From Aplidium turbinatum (lineage: Eukaryota; Chordata; Ascidiacea; Aplousobranchia; Polyclinidae): a DNA stretch of 64,000 nucleotides. A program made the position numbers and the translations under genes. Below the pieces are notes generated by a model. It did no database searches. It worked only from the letters and a program-made list of their open reading frames with translations, and had not been told where the DNA came from. Below, piece after piece: positions 1 to 9,903 of this stretch (its first letter is position 1; every line of letters starts with the position of its first letter). Where the stretch lies: positions 16,977,323 through 17,041,322 of the forward strand of contig OU964928.1 in assembly GCA_918807975.1 (NCBI GenBank), written 5' to 3'.

Positions 1-1
1 C

Positions 2-40
2 TCCGATACAGCATCTGATGATTCCGATTCTGACATCTAG
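2..40 (+). CDS. possible acidic C-terminal end of an upstream gene
   Basis: The first bases read SDTASDDSDSDI followed by a stop at 38-40. Such Ser/Asp tails are common at the ends of nuclear proteins, but only twelve codons are visible and chance cannot be excluded. Confidence 0.2.
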   Translation, partial: SDTASDDSDSDI

Positions 41-356
41 TTTTTCATCAAGCAGACTTTGTGTTGCTCGCAGTATCCCAACTGTGCCGAAATTATGTTA
101 GTGCATACCTAAATCGAGGCAATCTTCTCGCAGGGAGCGATTAATTTGTTACCGGTACTTGGTTGAGCAATTAACGTTATTTTATGGTAATTCAACGTCG
201 CTAGATGTCGAATTAATGTAAAACAAACGTAACTTTCTTATTGGGCATTGTTGTTACGCAATATAACCAGCCGGGAAAATTAAATCGATTTGTGCTGACT
301 CGAACGTTGAATCAACCCAAAATTAACTTACTTTTCCTCCTCGTGAGTTATTCAAC
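41..356. other. no gene seen; palindromic AACGTTGATT-type sequence
   Basis: The stretch contains TTCAACGTCGCTAGATG and TGAATCAACCC words that recur in several palindromic repeats of this window, and nothing codable. Confidence 0.3.
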
Positions 357-515
357 ATGAATTACCATAACAGCGTGCGTATTGCGTTGCTCGCTTTATC
401 GCTACTTTTGGTATTATTACATCACAACAAATCACACAGTGCGGCCGTGATAGACTACTCTAGCATATTTTTCGCTTCTCGTTTTCCATGTTTGGTACAA
501 TTTTTTTCGTTATAA
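357..515 (+). CDS. possible first exon of a secreted protein (52 codons)
   Basis: A short frame opens at ATG 357 with MNYHNSVRIALLALSLLLVL and a small-residue site (SHSAAV), a textbook signal-peptide layout: short charged start, hydrophobic core, then a plausible cleavage region. It stops at 513-515 after 52 residues. No downstream exon was found, and the 60 bp after it run into repeat-like sequence. It may be an orphan frame. Confidence 0.25.
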   Translation: MNYHNSVRIALLALSLLLVLLHHNKSHSAAVIDYSSIFFASRFPCLVQFFSL

Positions 516-589
516 ACGTTCACAGCAATTGCCGAGGCAATTTCAACTTTTGCCGTTTGGCTTTGGCAACGTTTTTGTAGGGGTTTGCA

Positions 590-690
590 GTTATGAGTTA
601 TCGAACGATATTGAAATAAATATCGATATTGAAAAGATATCGTATCGTATCGAAAATTCGATATATCGCCCAACACTACTCCAGCGTAGG
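590..690. repeat. MITE-like terminus rich in ATCGAT/TATCG
   Basis: A run of overlapping ATATCGATAT words ends in CGATATATCGCCCAACACTA. Reverse-complemented this is AGTGTTGGGCGATATATCG, the style of hAT-type MITE ends. The opposite end was not located. From 700 to 1042 I see nothing else. Confidence 0.35.
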
Positions 691-1042
691 ATAGGTATCA
701 TGCAGAACCAAGACCATACGGACTTACATGCGAGACGAGCTTGTTTCAAAGCAACCCTGTTCATACTGTTGCACAAGACATTTTGCATCCGTTGAAATAG
801 TAAGACTTGAGGATGAAGTAGTTGTCACCATGTTATCGGTTCTGAAAAGCAGATATTTTCAATGATTTGTATTGAACGCAAAGACATTGCTTGTGAAGTA
901 ACACAGTACGCTAGCTTAACAAACCCTGACTGATATTGGGCAAAAACACAGAATTTTACACGCTATACTTTCAGTGTAACTGTACACCCATCACACAAAT
1001 TACAGTATAAAATATTTTTAATTCTTCACAAGCTGAATATTC

Positions 1043-1549
1043 CGGTCTGCTACTATTCGGAGAATCCAAATCGAAGAAATCCCAATTCGGAGACAGCCAT
1101 TTTCGGAAAAAGTCTTTTTCGGAGATTTCTAAAATCTCACAGCGGCATCTGTTTATTCAAAGGAATTGGCTTATTATGGAGGTTAATCAAATAAAGTCTC
1201 AGCGAAAAAAATAAAACAGTTGTCATATGGCGTTTCGTGTTTAACAATAGTGGTTAACCGAATGAAGTCTCAGCGAAAATGTCTCGACTAAAGTTGCTAG
1301 ATATCGCTGCAGCCTATACCGTATAACCACAAGATATAAGCTAATTTACATCTACCTCTTCACTGAAACAATAATTTTCTCGTTTGCATTGGTATGGAAG
1401 GTAAACAGAAAAACCGCTTAGGCTATCTAACGATGCCTACAAATTCTGTAAATAAACAAAAGCGACGCTGGATTTAGGAAATCACAGAATCGGTTTTCCA
1501 TGAAAAAAGGCTGTCTCCAAATTGAAATTTCTCTGAAACGGCCATTCCG
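1043..1549. repeat. GGGTCTGCTACT-family foldback, diverged copy A
   Basis: The left end GGTCTGCTACTATTCGGAG and right end GAAACGGCCATTCCG match the ends of the family described at 5207-5486, with the inner sub-repeats drifted to ATTCGGAGA. Target duplication is not clear, so this is an old copy. Confidence 0.55.
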
Positions 1550-1614
1550 AAATATTTATTTGGTACAAGAGCCTCAACTAGGGGACAATCCATTTCTTTA
1601 CATACAGGCTGCAC

Positions 1615-1775
1615 CGGAATGGCCCGTTTCGGTGGGTCCAATTCGGTGAGTCCGATTCCTATTTGGTGATCTTTTTAATTTTTTTTTTAAATTATTGGGT
1701 ACCGTAGCCTAATTATCATTGCCGTTTTAGGGTTAGGGGTTAGAGGTTAGGAACTCACCGAATAGTAGCAGACCC
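1615..1775. repeat. GGGTCTGCTACT-family foldback copy B (161 bp)
   Basis: It runs from CGGAATGGCCCGTTTCGG to CCGAATAGTAGCAGACCC, the two typical family ends, flanked by AGGCTGCAC on the left and AGGTTGCAC on the right (9-bp duplication, 8 of 9 matching). The middle has the family core TTATTGGGTACCGTAGCC and a short run of TTAGGG-like words. Confidence 0.75.
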
Positions 1776-1935
1776 AGGTTGCACTATATAAAAAAGATAG
1801 TATTAGTAGCAGGAAAGATACATTGTTCAATAAGTGGTGCACACATTCTAACACAAAGACAATACTTAGCGAGGTAAATTTATTGATAAAAAGTAGGCAA
1901 GAGGAAAACTAAGAAGTTTAAGAATTCTTGATTTA

Positions 1936-2171
1936 AGACAATACGAACCTTTCGTCTTCACAACTGACTGTTTGGAGTTGCGTGATGGTTACAAAGTCAT
2001 CATAAGATAGGCATGATAGCCAATCATGCTTTCCTTCCAACAATATGGAAATTTTATGAACAGGATGGACGAAGCAACCAGCATGTGGGTTGTCATCTAC
2101 CTCATAGCTTTTTTTCACAGTAATGTGTATCAAAGGTTGTTTCTGTGTGTCTTGTACAGAAAATAAATAAC
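1936..2171 (-). CDS. CTC1: CTC1-like exon, 3' boundary uncertain
   Basis: The exon begins after TGCATATAG and reads YLFSVQDTQKQPLIHITVKK, then LEGKHDWLSCLSYDDFVTIT and SCEDERFVLS before a stop at 1933-1935. In CTC1 the matching segment continues, so the exon probably ends at a weak donor near 1945-1949 and the stop is not used. Downstream exons were not found between 1 and 1930. Confidence 0.62.
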
Positions 2172-5100
2172 CTATATGCAAATACGAAATGTTTTATGAC
2201 ATAAAATACTCAACATTGCTTACAAAAACAAACCTCAACCAACAATGTAATTAAACATGCAATCGCTGCTCTACATAATAATTTGTGAATATCTTCCAAG
2301 TTACAATTTTTGCATATTTCATACACACGTGGAAGCTGACCTGACACTTTGAAGTACTTTTCTTCCGGTGAGTCACCTTTTTGCAAATTGACTTTATCAA
2401 AACTAAAAGAGTTTGATAAACAAGTTGGTTCAGCTTTCAATTCAAAATCGTGAAGTATTATCGGCTGTTCAACGATTTCTATATACCTATACGTTAAATA
2501 TAAAACACTCAGACATCTGCACAAAATAGTCACTATAACACCACTTTCATGTTAAAAGCCGGTCACATTGAATATATCAATTGCAAGTACGATAATCACT
2601 CCGCAGCGGTGGAAAAAATCTAAACTTTTCATGACAACCTCATTACGTGGGTCGTGGATCTTAAACTCTAAAATCAGCTGCAGTATATTTTCATTATTGT
2701 GCACTAAAATATACACAATTGCACATAGCTACCAATGGTTCAAAATAACAAATAATAATGGAAAATTTGTGTGCACCTTACAGTATCAACCAAAAAACAG
2801 CCTTTTATAAGTGTATCGGTATACTAGTGTTTACCTTTCACGGCTATGTGTTCCTGGAACGTACTTCCATTTCAAGAGAAATGACACAGTGTTGATGTAA
2901 TTCAAACTTGATTCAACAATCAAAATGGATATAGACCCAGTTCGATCACAAAATACCAAGTTTTTGGATTTTTCATCTAAAAATTTTTAAAAATGATATC
3001 CTAAAAACTACTGGCATCCTTGATAAATCGAAAAAATGCCCCATTATAATAACTATATATGATAGACCACCTCCAACAAAATAACTTACACTGGAAGCCT
3101 GCTGCTTCTATAAGGTAAAGATTGGCAATTTAAAATACCGCATTCGAAATACTGAATACTGTAATAGGATTCAGTTTATATTTTTCATATCACATTTATG
3201 TTATTAATTACTCAAATATTTTTTTTTGAAGAAACAAAAACACATCTTGCATCTCCTGTTAAGACTGAACCAATTTGGTCAGATGTAGATGATGAGCAGT
3301 CTTACTCAAAAAGTAAAACTGTGTGAAAAATGTATGTACTTGATTCCACACAAAAATAGTCCGAGTAAGCTGGTTGGACTGTGTTCATTTTAGTGGTACC
3401 ATAACTAAAGTTTACAAGAGACATCAATAAGCAATGGAGTGAAGTACAATATAAATTAATTTCACATGAACAGTACCTGGTTTTATAAAACCAACTAATA
3501 TTCCAGGTACATTGATCCAATCACACAAATGTTCGTTAGATTGATTTTTTCCATATGCTTTCTATGAATAGAATATGTTGAACCATGGGCATACGAAGCC
3601 AAGCAACATGATCAAGTTTAACATATTCAAGTTTATTACATGTACAGAAACACAAAACTATGCAACAAATTAAATATATATATATCAAACGTTTTCGACA
3701 TCACAAGATATCTTCTTCAAGAATGCTTACGAGAAAACGAAAAGAATAACTGAGAGAGCGATGGTGAGAGCAATGTGTGGTGTGAAGCAGATGAACAAAA
3801 GAAATACCGTAAAACTTATGAACTTGCTTGGGTTGAATGAAAATATTAAGTTGGCAAAAGCGAATGGAGTGAGGTGGTATGGGCATTGGGCATGTTTTGA
3901 GAAGGGATGCAGATGATGTTTTGAGAAGAGCGCTGTTGCAAGTGGAGGCCTGGAGGGTCGTAGAAAACAAGAAAGACACAAAAAAACGTGGAAAAGGCAA
4001 GTTGAGGAGGAAAGCAGCAAGGTGGGCTTGACAAGAGAGGGCACGTTAGACAGATCGAAGTGGAGGCAGGGTGTAAAGGCGATTGCGGCACTTGGAGGTG
4101 AATCTAGTCACCCTAGGTAACTACTACAGTTATGAATATGTTAAAATACAGAATATGTTATAAATAGAATATGTTACAAACAACAGACCATGAAACGAAG
4201 CAGGACCAATAGTTTTTCAAGATTACAAGATGCAGCAAAATTGAAGTTATAATTTAAAATTGTGAAAAAGATTTTACCAAATCAATGCAGCTATGAACAG
4301 GATCTTTGTTGTATCTTTCAACCAACTTGCTGACAGATATGAAGCATTTTCGAGTAGGCAACAAATTCACTGAAGATACGGTATTGTTCTTTTCCAATGC
4401 AACTAAATATAAACAAGATAAGAAAATATAGTTGCAATCTGGGGGGTTTTTTCGGTCATTTATCGGTCATTGACCGATTTTTTAGCAAAATGTCTGAAAA
4501 AAATATAGTCAATTCGGTCAAAATGTCCGAAAAAATATATAGTCAATTCGATCAAAATGTGAGAAAAAATATGTACGCACGCAAATCGATTTCAGTGATT
4601 GCAAAGAAGCTTCTTGCGCCACTCTACGATTTTTTGTCAATCGGAAATACAAGATGTAGACTTAGTGTTTGAACGTTGATCCAATGTCTTATTGTATGTG
4701 ATAACGTAAATACAGAAGTAACATTTCCCAAACGTGACTGACGTGGTGCTTTCAAGTGTGACGCAATGTTGCGTTGCCTTGGAAAGGTCAAACCGCTTGG
4801 TAGAGATTGATCGGTCTGTTCTGTCAATCGGGACATTTTCTCAGCATGTTGCATATATTATCAATTTTTGAGCTGGTGGTCAACTCTTTCGAAATGTTAT
4901 TGACCAGACCACGATAAACAACGAAGTATCCCTTTGTACGTTGATCCAATGTCTCATTGCTTGTGATAAACGCAAACATGAAAATAACACACTCAAAGAC
5001 TTCAACTTTCTAGAAATGCCACTGTGTTTTCACATCTTTCCTTCGAGTCGTGGAAAAAATTGATCTGTCAGTCGGGAAATTATCCCAGCATATTGCATAA

Positions 5101-7301
5101 TGTTGTTAACTTTGGAGCTGGTGATAACCTCTGTGAAATGTTTGACTCCACATCGATAGATAATGATTTTGTGTGATGGTTTTTGCAACGTTGTACTCTA
5201 TTGAGTGGGTCTGCTACTATTCGGTGAATCCGATTCGGTGAGTCCGATTCGGTGAGTTCCTAACCTCTAACCCTTAACCCAAACCCCTAACCCCAAACCC
5301 TAAAACGGCAATGATAATTAGGCTACGGTACCCAATAATTTAAAAAAAAAATTAAAAAAATCCCCCTTTAAGGGATTGGACTCACCGAATCGGACTCAAC
5401 GAATCGGACTCAACGAATCGGACTCAACGAATCGGACTCAACGAATCGGACTCAACGAATCGGACTCACCGAAACGGGCCATTCCGCCATTGAGTAGACG
5501 CAAAAAGCCCTACAAAAATATAACTGTTTGTAACTTTTTAATGAGCAGGTGGGAAATCATTTCAATTTAGCTGGAATTTTTGTTTTTGGTAAGTATTGAG
5601 TAGCTTTAGGGGCGTATCCTCAATGGAAGCAAGGGAAGCCTCAAACCCTGTCAAAATTAAAAAAAGAGAAGATGATATTTTTCAGTAAAACGATTTCGTA
5701 ATTTCTTAACCTGAATACGAATTAAGACAGCTTCCAACTCAGGCCTCGACACTGAAGGCGGCCATCGCGAACATGGCCGCGATTAACCTACAAAAACCGA
5801 CATTTGTCCGCTAGGTCTCGCACTTCCGTCGGCCGCATTTGTCCGCCATGAAGTTCCGAGAAAATTTTACGCAAGCGGTCTTGTGAATAAAGTACTTTGC
5901 CACTTATAATCACAAAGGATTAGAAAGCAGTCAAAGCACCCGATAAATCACAATACACACTGCCTATGCTTGAATTGTTAACATTATTGATTGCGAACCA
6001 GGTGACAATCGGCGGAAAGTTTTAACAACAGCTACGAAGCGTGGCATAGATTGGCCAAGTTTGGCAGCTATTGCTAATGCTTTGCTGAGTTTTAATGCAG
6101 AGAACGCAACCGTACAACGTGGATTCAGTTTGCTTTCTCGGTTGCGAACTCCAACAAGAAATCGCTTGCGTTGTTCAACTGCAGATACCAGTAAACTTAT
6201 GTGTTTGAGGTTAAATGCTGTATCATACAAAACATTCAATTATGACGTGGCATACGCGCACTGGCACAGTAACGCGAAGCCAGCACGCTACAACGTGAGC
6301 AGTGAAATTGTTGAGGAGTTAATTCACTTTGTAATTGCGAACCATTAGAGCGTAACGTGTTTTTTTATTTGGTCATTCTTACTTGTTTTTATTCCTTTCC
6401 GTTATACTGTATTTTTGTTTTGCGTTATTTTTGAACGTGTGTTAGTGTGCAATAAAAGATGTCTGCGACCGGGTGTTGCAAGGTTGAGTTTTGCTGATGA
6501 ACGTTTGTCTGTTCTAACTTTTCTCAAATAAAACACGACAACGTTTCTCAGCGAAACTTAGTGTTGTAGCTAGTCAGGAAGTGCATTTTTGTTGTATCAG
6601 CTACTTGAAAGGAAGTACATTCATCAGAAAAAATGACCGAAATAAATAAAATTGACCGAATTTTTTCAAGTCATTTCGGACAAATGACCGAAAAGTCTAA
6701 GCGAAAAAAAAACCCAGGTTGCAATTGCCATAAATGAACGTCTTTTTATGTCAATTACAACTTTGTTCATTCAGCATTGGTGCAATAAGTCTAAAATTGT
6801 TGCAAAATGTTATTTCATAAATGACCATCTAGCACCAAGAGGAAGCATTTTTGTGCTTAATGCAACAACATACAGCATACAATACAACAAGACAAGTGGG
6901 AGCAGCAAATCAATATGTTCTCACTTCATAATACTGTACTCAACAAGTCAACCCTTACTTTGCTGGCGGTAATGCTGCACCAAATGCTTTATCAGCTGCA
7001 AAGTTACATCTTCAACAAAAGAAGATTCATCTACAAAAAAAACAAATCATTAAAAAAATAATACTAAAAATGATTAGCACAGACCACTTACAATCAGAAA
7101 GAAATACAAGTCACTCATTTCACTAATCCTATACTGCCAGTAAACGAAATTTATACCTGGCAATAACTTGTTTGGTATTGCTGGGAGCACAAAATGTTCA
7201 ATGAAAAGGCAAGCGGCCTTAGCCCATGCTCGATTAGCAGACCCATGTTGCACCTGAATGGCCAAGGTTGATACCTTTTCAAGAAAGCTTGATGTGTTCA
7301 T
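1936..7301 (-). CDS. CTC1: CTC1-like gene (CST telomere complex), N-terminal third, multi-exon, continues off the left edge
   Basis: CTC1 is the large OB-fold subunit of the CST complex (CTC1-STN1-TEN1), which binds single-stranded telomeric DNA and supports fill-in by polymerase alpha-primase in the nucleus. Exons seen on the minus strand: 7157-7301 (start MNTSSFLEKV), 6959-7030, about 6813-6919, 3477-3561, 3090-3107, 2835-2976, 2224-2486, about 1936-2171. Most joins agree in phase and use GTAAGC/GTATAA/GTAAGT donors. Family resemblance, judged from memory of human CTC1: RAWAKAACLFIEHFVLPAI matches the N-terminal AW..A..FI....PA pattern; the core LVFCDRTGSISILIVE...LLKWKYVPG matches the OB-fold D.TG ... 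W.Y.P signature, followed by YIEIVEQPIILHDF. The join between 6813 and 3561 is out of phase, so an exon is probably unrecognised there. The stop at 1933 is likely intronic. Roughly 360 residues are visible, against about 1200 in the human protein. Confidence 0.68.
2224..2486 (-). CDS. CTC1: CTC1-like exon
   Basis: The 263-nt exon starts after ACGTATAG (phase 2; an alternative acceptor TTTTGTGCAG 33 nt upstream is also in phase) and ends TTTT/GTAAGC in phase 1. It encodes YIEIVEQPIILHDFEL and later EEKYFKVSGQLPRVYEICKN. The next intron is 52 nt and the join to 2171 is in phase. Confidence 0.66.
2580..2712 (-). other. unexplained open reading stretch inside a CTC1-like intron
   Basis: The minus strand reads NNENILQLILEFKIHDPRNE then VVMKSLDFFHRCGVIIVLAI before a stop. 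It looks protein-like, but neither edge gives a splice phase that fits the flanking exons, and the exons on either side join perfectly without it. It may be an alternative exon or an old insertion. Confidence 0.3.
2835..2976 (-). CDS. CTC1: CTC1-like exon with OB-fold signature
   Basis: The 142-nt exon begins after AAATTTTTAG and ends GAAAG/GTAAAC (phase 2). It encodes EKSKNLVFCDRTGSISILI followed by VESSLNYINTVSFLLKWKYV; the D-x-TG-x-I and W-x-Y-x-P pair is the strongest part of the CTC1 identification. Confidence 0.68.
3090..3107 (-). CDS. candidate 18-nt microexon of the CTC1-like gene
   Basis: Between CTTTACCTTATAG and a strong GTAAGT donor lie 18 nt that add EAAGFQ without changing phase (phase 1 on both sides). 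Skipping it would also leave the frame open, so it may be constitutive, alternative or absent. Only transcript data can decide. Confidence 0.4.
3477..3561 (-). CDS. CTC1: CTC1-like exon (start of first recognisable OB fold)
   Basis: The 85-nt exon follows TTCATAG and ends CCAG/GTACTG. It encodes KAYGKNQSNEHLCDWINVPG then ILVGFIKP, corresponding to the LLLGTL strand that opens an OB fold in CTC1. It ends in phase 1, which fits both the 18-nt microexon and exon 2835-2976. Confidence 0.6.
3691..3720 (-). other. degenerate hammerhead-like motif (Penelope-style)
   Basis: The minus strand reads TTGAAGAAGATATCTTGTG then ATGTCGAAAACG: a CUGANGA box (here with U for C), a short hairpin and GAAA. A better copy is at 44028-44060. 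It sits just before a LINE fragment. Confidence 0.3.
3705..4130 (+). mobile_element. 5'-truncated LINE, RTE-like C-terminal fragment
   Basis: The plus strand encodes AYEKTKRITERAMVRAMCGV then LAKANGVRWYGH, the C-terminal tail of RTE-type endonuclease/reverse transcriptases (a VRWYGHVLRR box followed by GKRKRGRPK..W). The later part (KRGKGKLRRKAARW-like) has shifted frame. It lies in a CTC1-like intron on the opposite strand to the gene. Confidence 0.6.
5207..5486. repeat. GGGTCTGCTACT-family foldback copy C (280 bp)
   Basis: The ends GGGTCTGCTACTATTCGG and CCGAAACGGGCCATTCCG are flanked by CTATTGAGT and CCATTGAGT (9 bp, 8 matching). The right arm carries six tandem copies of a 13-bp unit ACTCAACGAATCGG-like; the left arm has only two or three. 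The centre holds TTAGGG-like runs and the core AACGGCAATGATAATTAGGC. Confidence 0.82.
5740..5870. repeat. fragment with CGGCGGACAAA-type repeat
   Basis: The segment CAGGCCTCGACACTGAAGGC ... GTCCGCCATG shares the GTCCGCC/GGCGGACA words with the element at about 16670-17610. Only a fragment is here, inside the hAT element. Confidence 0.3.
6049..6345 (+). pseudogene. hAT transposase, hATC dimerisation remnant
   Basis: Residues NAENATVQRGFSLLSRLRTP and RNRLRCSTADTSKLMCLRLN, then FNYDVAYAHW, correspond to the hATC block (A.VERGFS....K...RNRL) of ZBED/KIAA1586-type hAT transposases. The catalytic DDE region upstream is not recognisable. Confidence 0.7.
6959..7030 (-). CDS. CTC1: CTC1-like exon 2
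   Basis: A 72-nt exon between a T-rich acceptor ending TTGTAG and the donor AAA/GTAAGG, phase 1 to phase 1. It encodes ESSFVEDVTLQLIKHLVQHY. The following intron would be only 40 nt, leading to a frame (6919 to about 6813) that reads IDLLLPLVLLYCMLY and KMLPLGARWSF, similar in position to the PLSYSF..LP....W segment of CTC1. Confidence 0.6.
7157..7301 (-). CDS. CTC1: CTC1-like exon 1 (start codon exon)
   Basis: The exon opens at ATG 7301-7299 and runs 145 nt to a TTGCCAG/GTATAA donor, ending in phase 1. It encodes a helical N-terminus including NRAWAKAACLFIEHFVLP. The next exon starts after TTTTTTTGTAG in the matching phase and gives an Asp codon across the junction. No in-frame upstream ATG was seen close by. 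Confidence 0.65.
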
Positions 7302-7985
7302 GTTTAATCAACAAGTTCAAACACAACATCATTATGTGAGTCAGAAGTGCAGTACTTCTTTTCTATAAATCTAGTGCACAGAGCACAAACTTTACCAATG
7401 ATGAAACATGCAAGAAAAACACGGAATATATAGCAACCACAACACAGCAAGCTTTCAAATAAAACATATTTAATTATTTATCCTCTTTGGTGCAAACAAA
7501 TTTATTACTTAGGTAACAAAATTCACTATATACCGTACTTCAGGTGTTCGACTACACTACATAGTTTTCAATACATGCAATGCTTACGCAAATGAGCTGG
7601 TAATAATAAACATGGTTGAGCAGTATCTGACTTTTGAGCTTGTAAGAAGTGTAACATTTTTTATTACAAGAAGCTCATGACAAGGAGTACTTTTCTTTCT
7701 TATCTGTGTTGAGAAGCGAAATGTCTTTTAACAATCAGTGATCTGATTCTGTGGCAATAAATAGAAATTGAACAACACATCTTTAGTATGGTGATGAACA
7801 AGACCTGACAGTGTTCAGAAAATGAAAATGGAATAACACGCACATTTGACGTATCAGGCTTTGATGAAACATATCTAAAGTTTCGCTTGTTTGATTCTCC
7901 TAAAACTTGCTAAAGTGAGGTGATCGTATGATAGCCAATCAGTCGGTTCGACTATGATACATAACTTAGCTTATCACAGATTATA
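7302..7985. other. 5' flank of the CTC1-like gene, no other gene seen
   Basis: AT-rich single-copy-looking sequence. It should contain the CTC1-like promoter, but I cannot point to a core motif. Confidence 0.3.
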
Positions 7986-8225
7986 GGCAAATTGTTCGTA
8001 AGCAATTGTTCGTAAGCAATTGTTCGTAAAACAATTGTTCGTAAACTGTTTTTAGTAAAATAAAATCCGTAAAACAATTCTTCGTAAAGCATTTCTTCGT
8101 ATACATCAAATTTTAACTGCATGCACGAAAAAATGCTTTAGGAAGAATTGGTTTACGAAGAATTAATTTTACGAACAATTGTTTTACGAACAATTGCTTT
8201 ATGAACAATTGCTTACAAACAATTT
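7986..8225. repeat. palindromic MITE made of CAATTGTTCGTAA units
   Basis: The left half repeats AATTGTTCGTAAGC four to six times and the right half repeats its reverse complement (TTACGAACAATTG), so the whole segment folds on a centre near 8110. Ends are AAATTGTTCG and AACAATTTG. No clear target duplication was identified. Confidence 0.6.
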
Positions 8226-8487
8226 GTCGGACACCCTTATCACATGATGTCACAAAAACTAATCGTTTTGATACATTACACAGATTGCTAAAGCGATGTA
8301 ACTTGAATGGTAAACTGCGATTTTCATGTGAATGAAACTGTGACTTAATATTTGCTGAAGTGAACTATATTGCCAAGTAAAGCGACCTTAAAATTACTGT
8401 TTGTAGTTTTTCTTGTATATAAAGAAGCAATGTCAGTCACATTATTTAATCCTATAGCTCTATTTACAGCCTACAGCTTCTACATAC

Positions 8488-8724
8488 GGGTCTGCTACTA
8501 TTCGGTGAGTCCGATTCGGTGAGTCTGATTCGGTGAGTTCCTAACTTCTAACCCCTAACCTTAACTCCTAACCCCTAACCCTAAAACGGCAATGATAATT
8601 AGGCTACGGTACCCAATAATTTAAAAAAAAATTGAAAAAATCCCCCGTTAAGGGATCGGACTCACCGAATCGGACTAACCGAATCGGACTCACCGAATCG
8701 GACTCACCGAAACGGGCCATTCCG
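8488..8724. repeat. GGGTCTGCTACT-family foldback copy D (237 bp)
   Basis: Typical ends with a perfect 9-bp duplication TCTACATAC (8479-8487 and 8725-8733). The arms carry two to four ATTCGGTGAGTCC units and the centre contains CCTAACCCC runs and the AATTAGGCTACGGTACCC core. Confidence 0.88.
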
Positions 8725-8878
8725 TCTACATACAGCCATTGGATTGTGTTGCTATCAAGTGCTGTAAGATTAACATTTCTATATCGAGGTCCGTATATAC
8801 CAGTGGTTCTTAACCTATGGGTAATTAACTAATTACCCACATGTGGGTAATTTCAGGATAGCAGGTGGGTAATCAGCT

Positions 8879-9437
8879 GGGTCTGCTACTATTCGGTGAG
8901 TCCGATTCGGTGAGAGCCTTTTTCGGTGAGAGCCCTATTCGGTGATTTTTTTGAATTTTTTTTTGAAAATTATTGAGTACCGTAGCCTAATTATCATTGC
9001 CGCTTTTACATCGTTTTAACGTCGCTAAACGTTGAAATAAGACCCTAACCCGTAACCCCCAAACCTTTAACCCCCAACCCTTAACCCCTAAACCCTTAAC
9101 CCCCAACCCTTAACCCCCAAACCCTTAACCCTTAACCCCCAACCCTTAACCCCCAACCCTTAACCCCCAAACCCTTAACCCCCAAACCCTTAACCCCCAA
9201 ACCCTTAACTCCCAAACCCTTAACCCCCAAACCCTTAACCCCAAACCCTTAACCCCCAAACCCTCAACCCCCAAACCCTTAACCCCTATAACGGCAATGA
9301 TAATTAGGCTACGGTACCCAATAACTAAAAAAAAAAATCCCCGAATAGGGCTCTCACCGAATAGGGCTCTCACCGAATAGGGAACTCACCAAATCGGACT
9401 CACCAAATAGGGAACTCACCGAATCGGACTCACCGAA
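8879..9437. repeat. GGGTCTGCTACT-family foldback copy E with telomere-like array
   Basis: The left end GGGTCTGCTACTATTCGG is intact; the right arm (repeated CTCACCGAATAGGG units) stops before the usual terminal GTAGCAGACCC. Between the arms lies a 250-bp array of CCCTTAACCCCCAAA units. Confidence 0.75.
9041..9290. repeat. degenerate telomere-like minisatellite (CCCTTAACCCCCAAA)n
   Basis: About sixteen units of 13-15 bp built from CCCTTAACCCCCAAA. They resemble CCCTAA telomere repeats but are imperfect and internal to a foldback element. Confidence 0.75.
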
Positions 9438-9555
9438 TATTTAGAATTATAGATGTAACAAACAGTGTCATAGCTGTAAGTGGTAAAGTTGTTTTATTAC
9501 TTACACTTTTTTTGATGTTTTGAGTCCGTTCAAAACAACCAGTGATATTTTATTT

Positions 9556-9903
9556 TAATATGAAAATTTTCCCAGTGAAAAAGATGAAGACATCCAAGAA
9601 GGGTTTTTAGACATGATTCATGAGTCATCTGTCAAGGCTTCTTCTGAAGATAAAAGCTTGGGAAAATCCTGGGGGATGATGGGGAAAGTATATCTAAAAG
9701 TTGCGCAAAAACCACTAACATTGTTGACTATGTTCCCTTCCACTTATCTCTGTGAATCAGCATTTTCAAGTGTTGTTGCTTTGAAATAAAAATCCGGAAA
9801 CAAGCTTTTAGATCTGGAGTCAGATTTGAGTTGTGCAGTATCCAAAATCGCACCCGATATTGCATCGATTGTACACAAAAAACAAGAGCAAATGTCTCAC
9901 TGA
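9556..9903 (+). pseudogene. hAT transposase C-terminal relic (hATC)
   Basis: FPSTYLCESAFSSVVALK and IAPDIASIVHKKQEQMSH are diagnostic of the ZBED5-like hAT dimerisation domain. One in-frame stop follows VVALK. The N-terminal BED and catalytic core are not present in this copy. Confidence 0.8.

Larger units (their letters stand above)
4439..6717 (+). mobile_element. hAT transposon with 8-bp TSD GTTGCAAT and transposase relic
   Basis: The ends CTGGGGGGTTTTTTCGG and CGAAAAAAAAACCCAG are inverted, followed inward by repeated TCGGTCAtttg words, and GTTGCAAT is duplicated at 4431-4438 and 6718-6725. Inside lies the foldback copy at 5207-5486. At about 6060-6300 the plus strand keeps a hAT dimerisation (hATC) segment: ALLSFNAENATVQRGFSLLS, then RTPTRNRL. 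No full transposase frame remains. It lies in an intron of the CTC1-like gene. Confidence 0.75.

Noticed and set aside
24-1042. Search for further CTC1-like exons at the left edge
   Set aside because: No minus-strand frame with fitting splice sites was found; the remaining exons must lie outside the window.
3701-4091. Three overlapping minus-strand frames rich in Ser, Phe and Leu
   Set aside because: They are antisense to the LINE C-terminal fragment on the plus strand.
5376-5570. Frame with NRTQRIGLNESDSTNRTQRI
   Set aside because: Translation of tandem 13-bp foldback end units, not a protein.
9146-9373. Minus-strand frame GLRVWGLRVWELRVWGLRVW
   Set aside because: It is merely the translation of the CCCTTAACCCCCAAA minisatellite.
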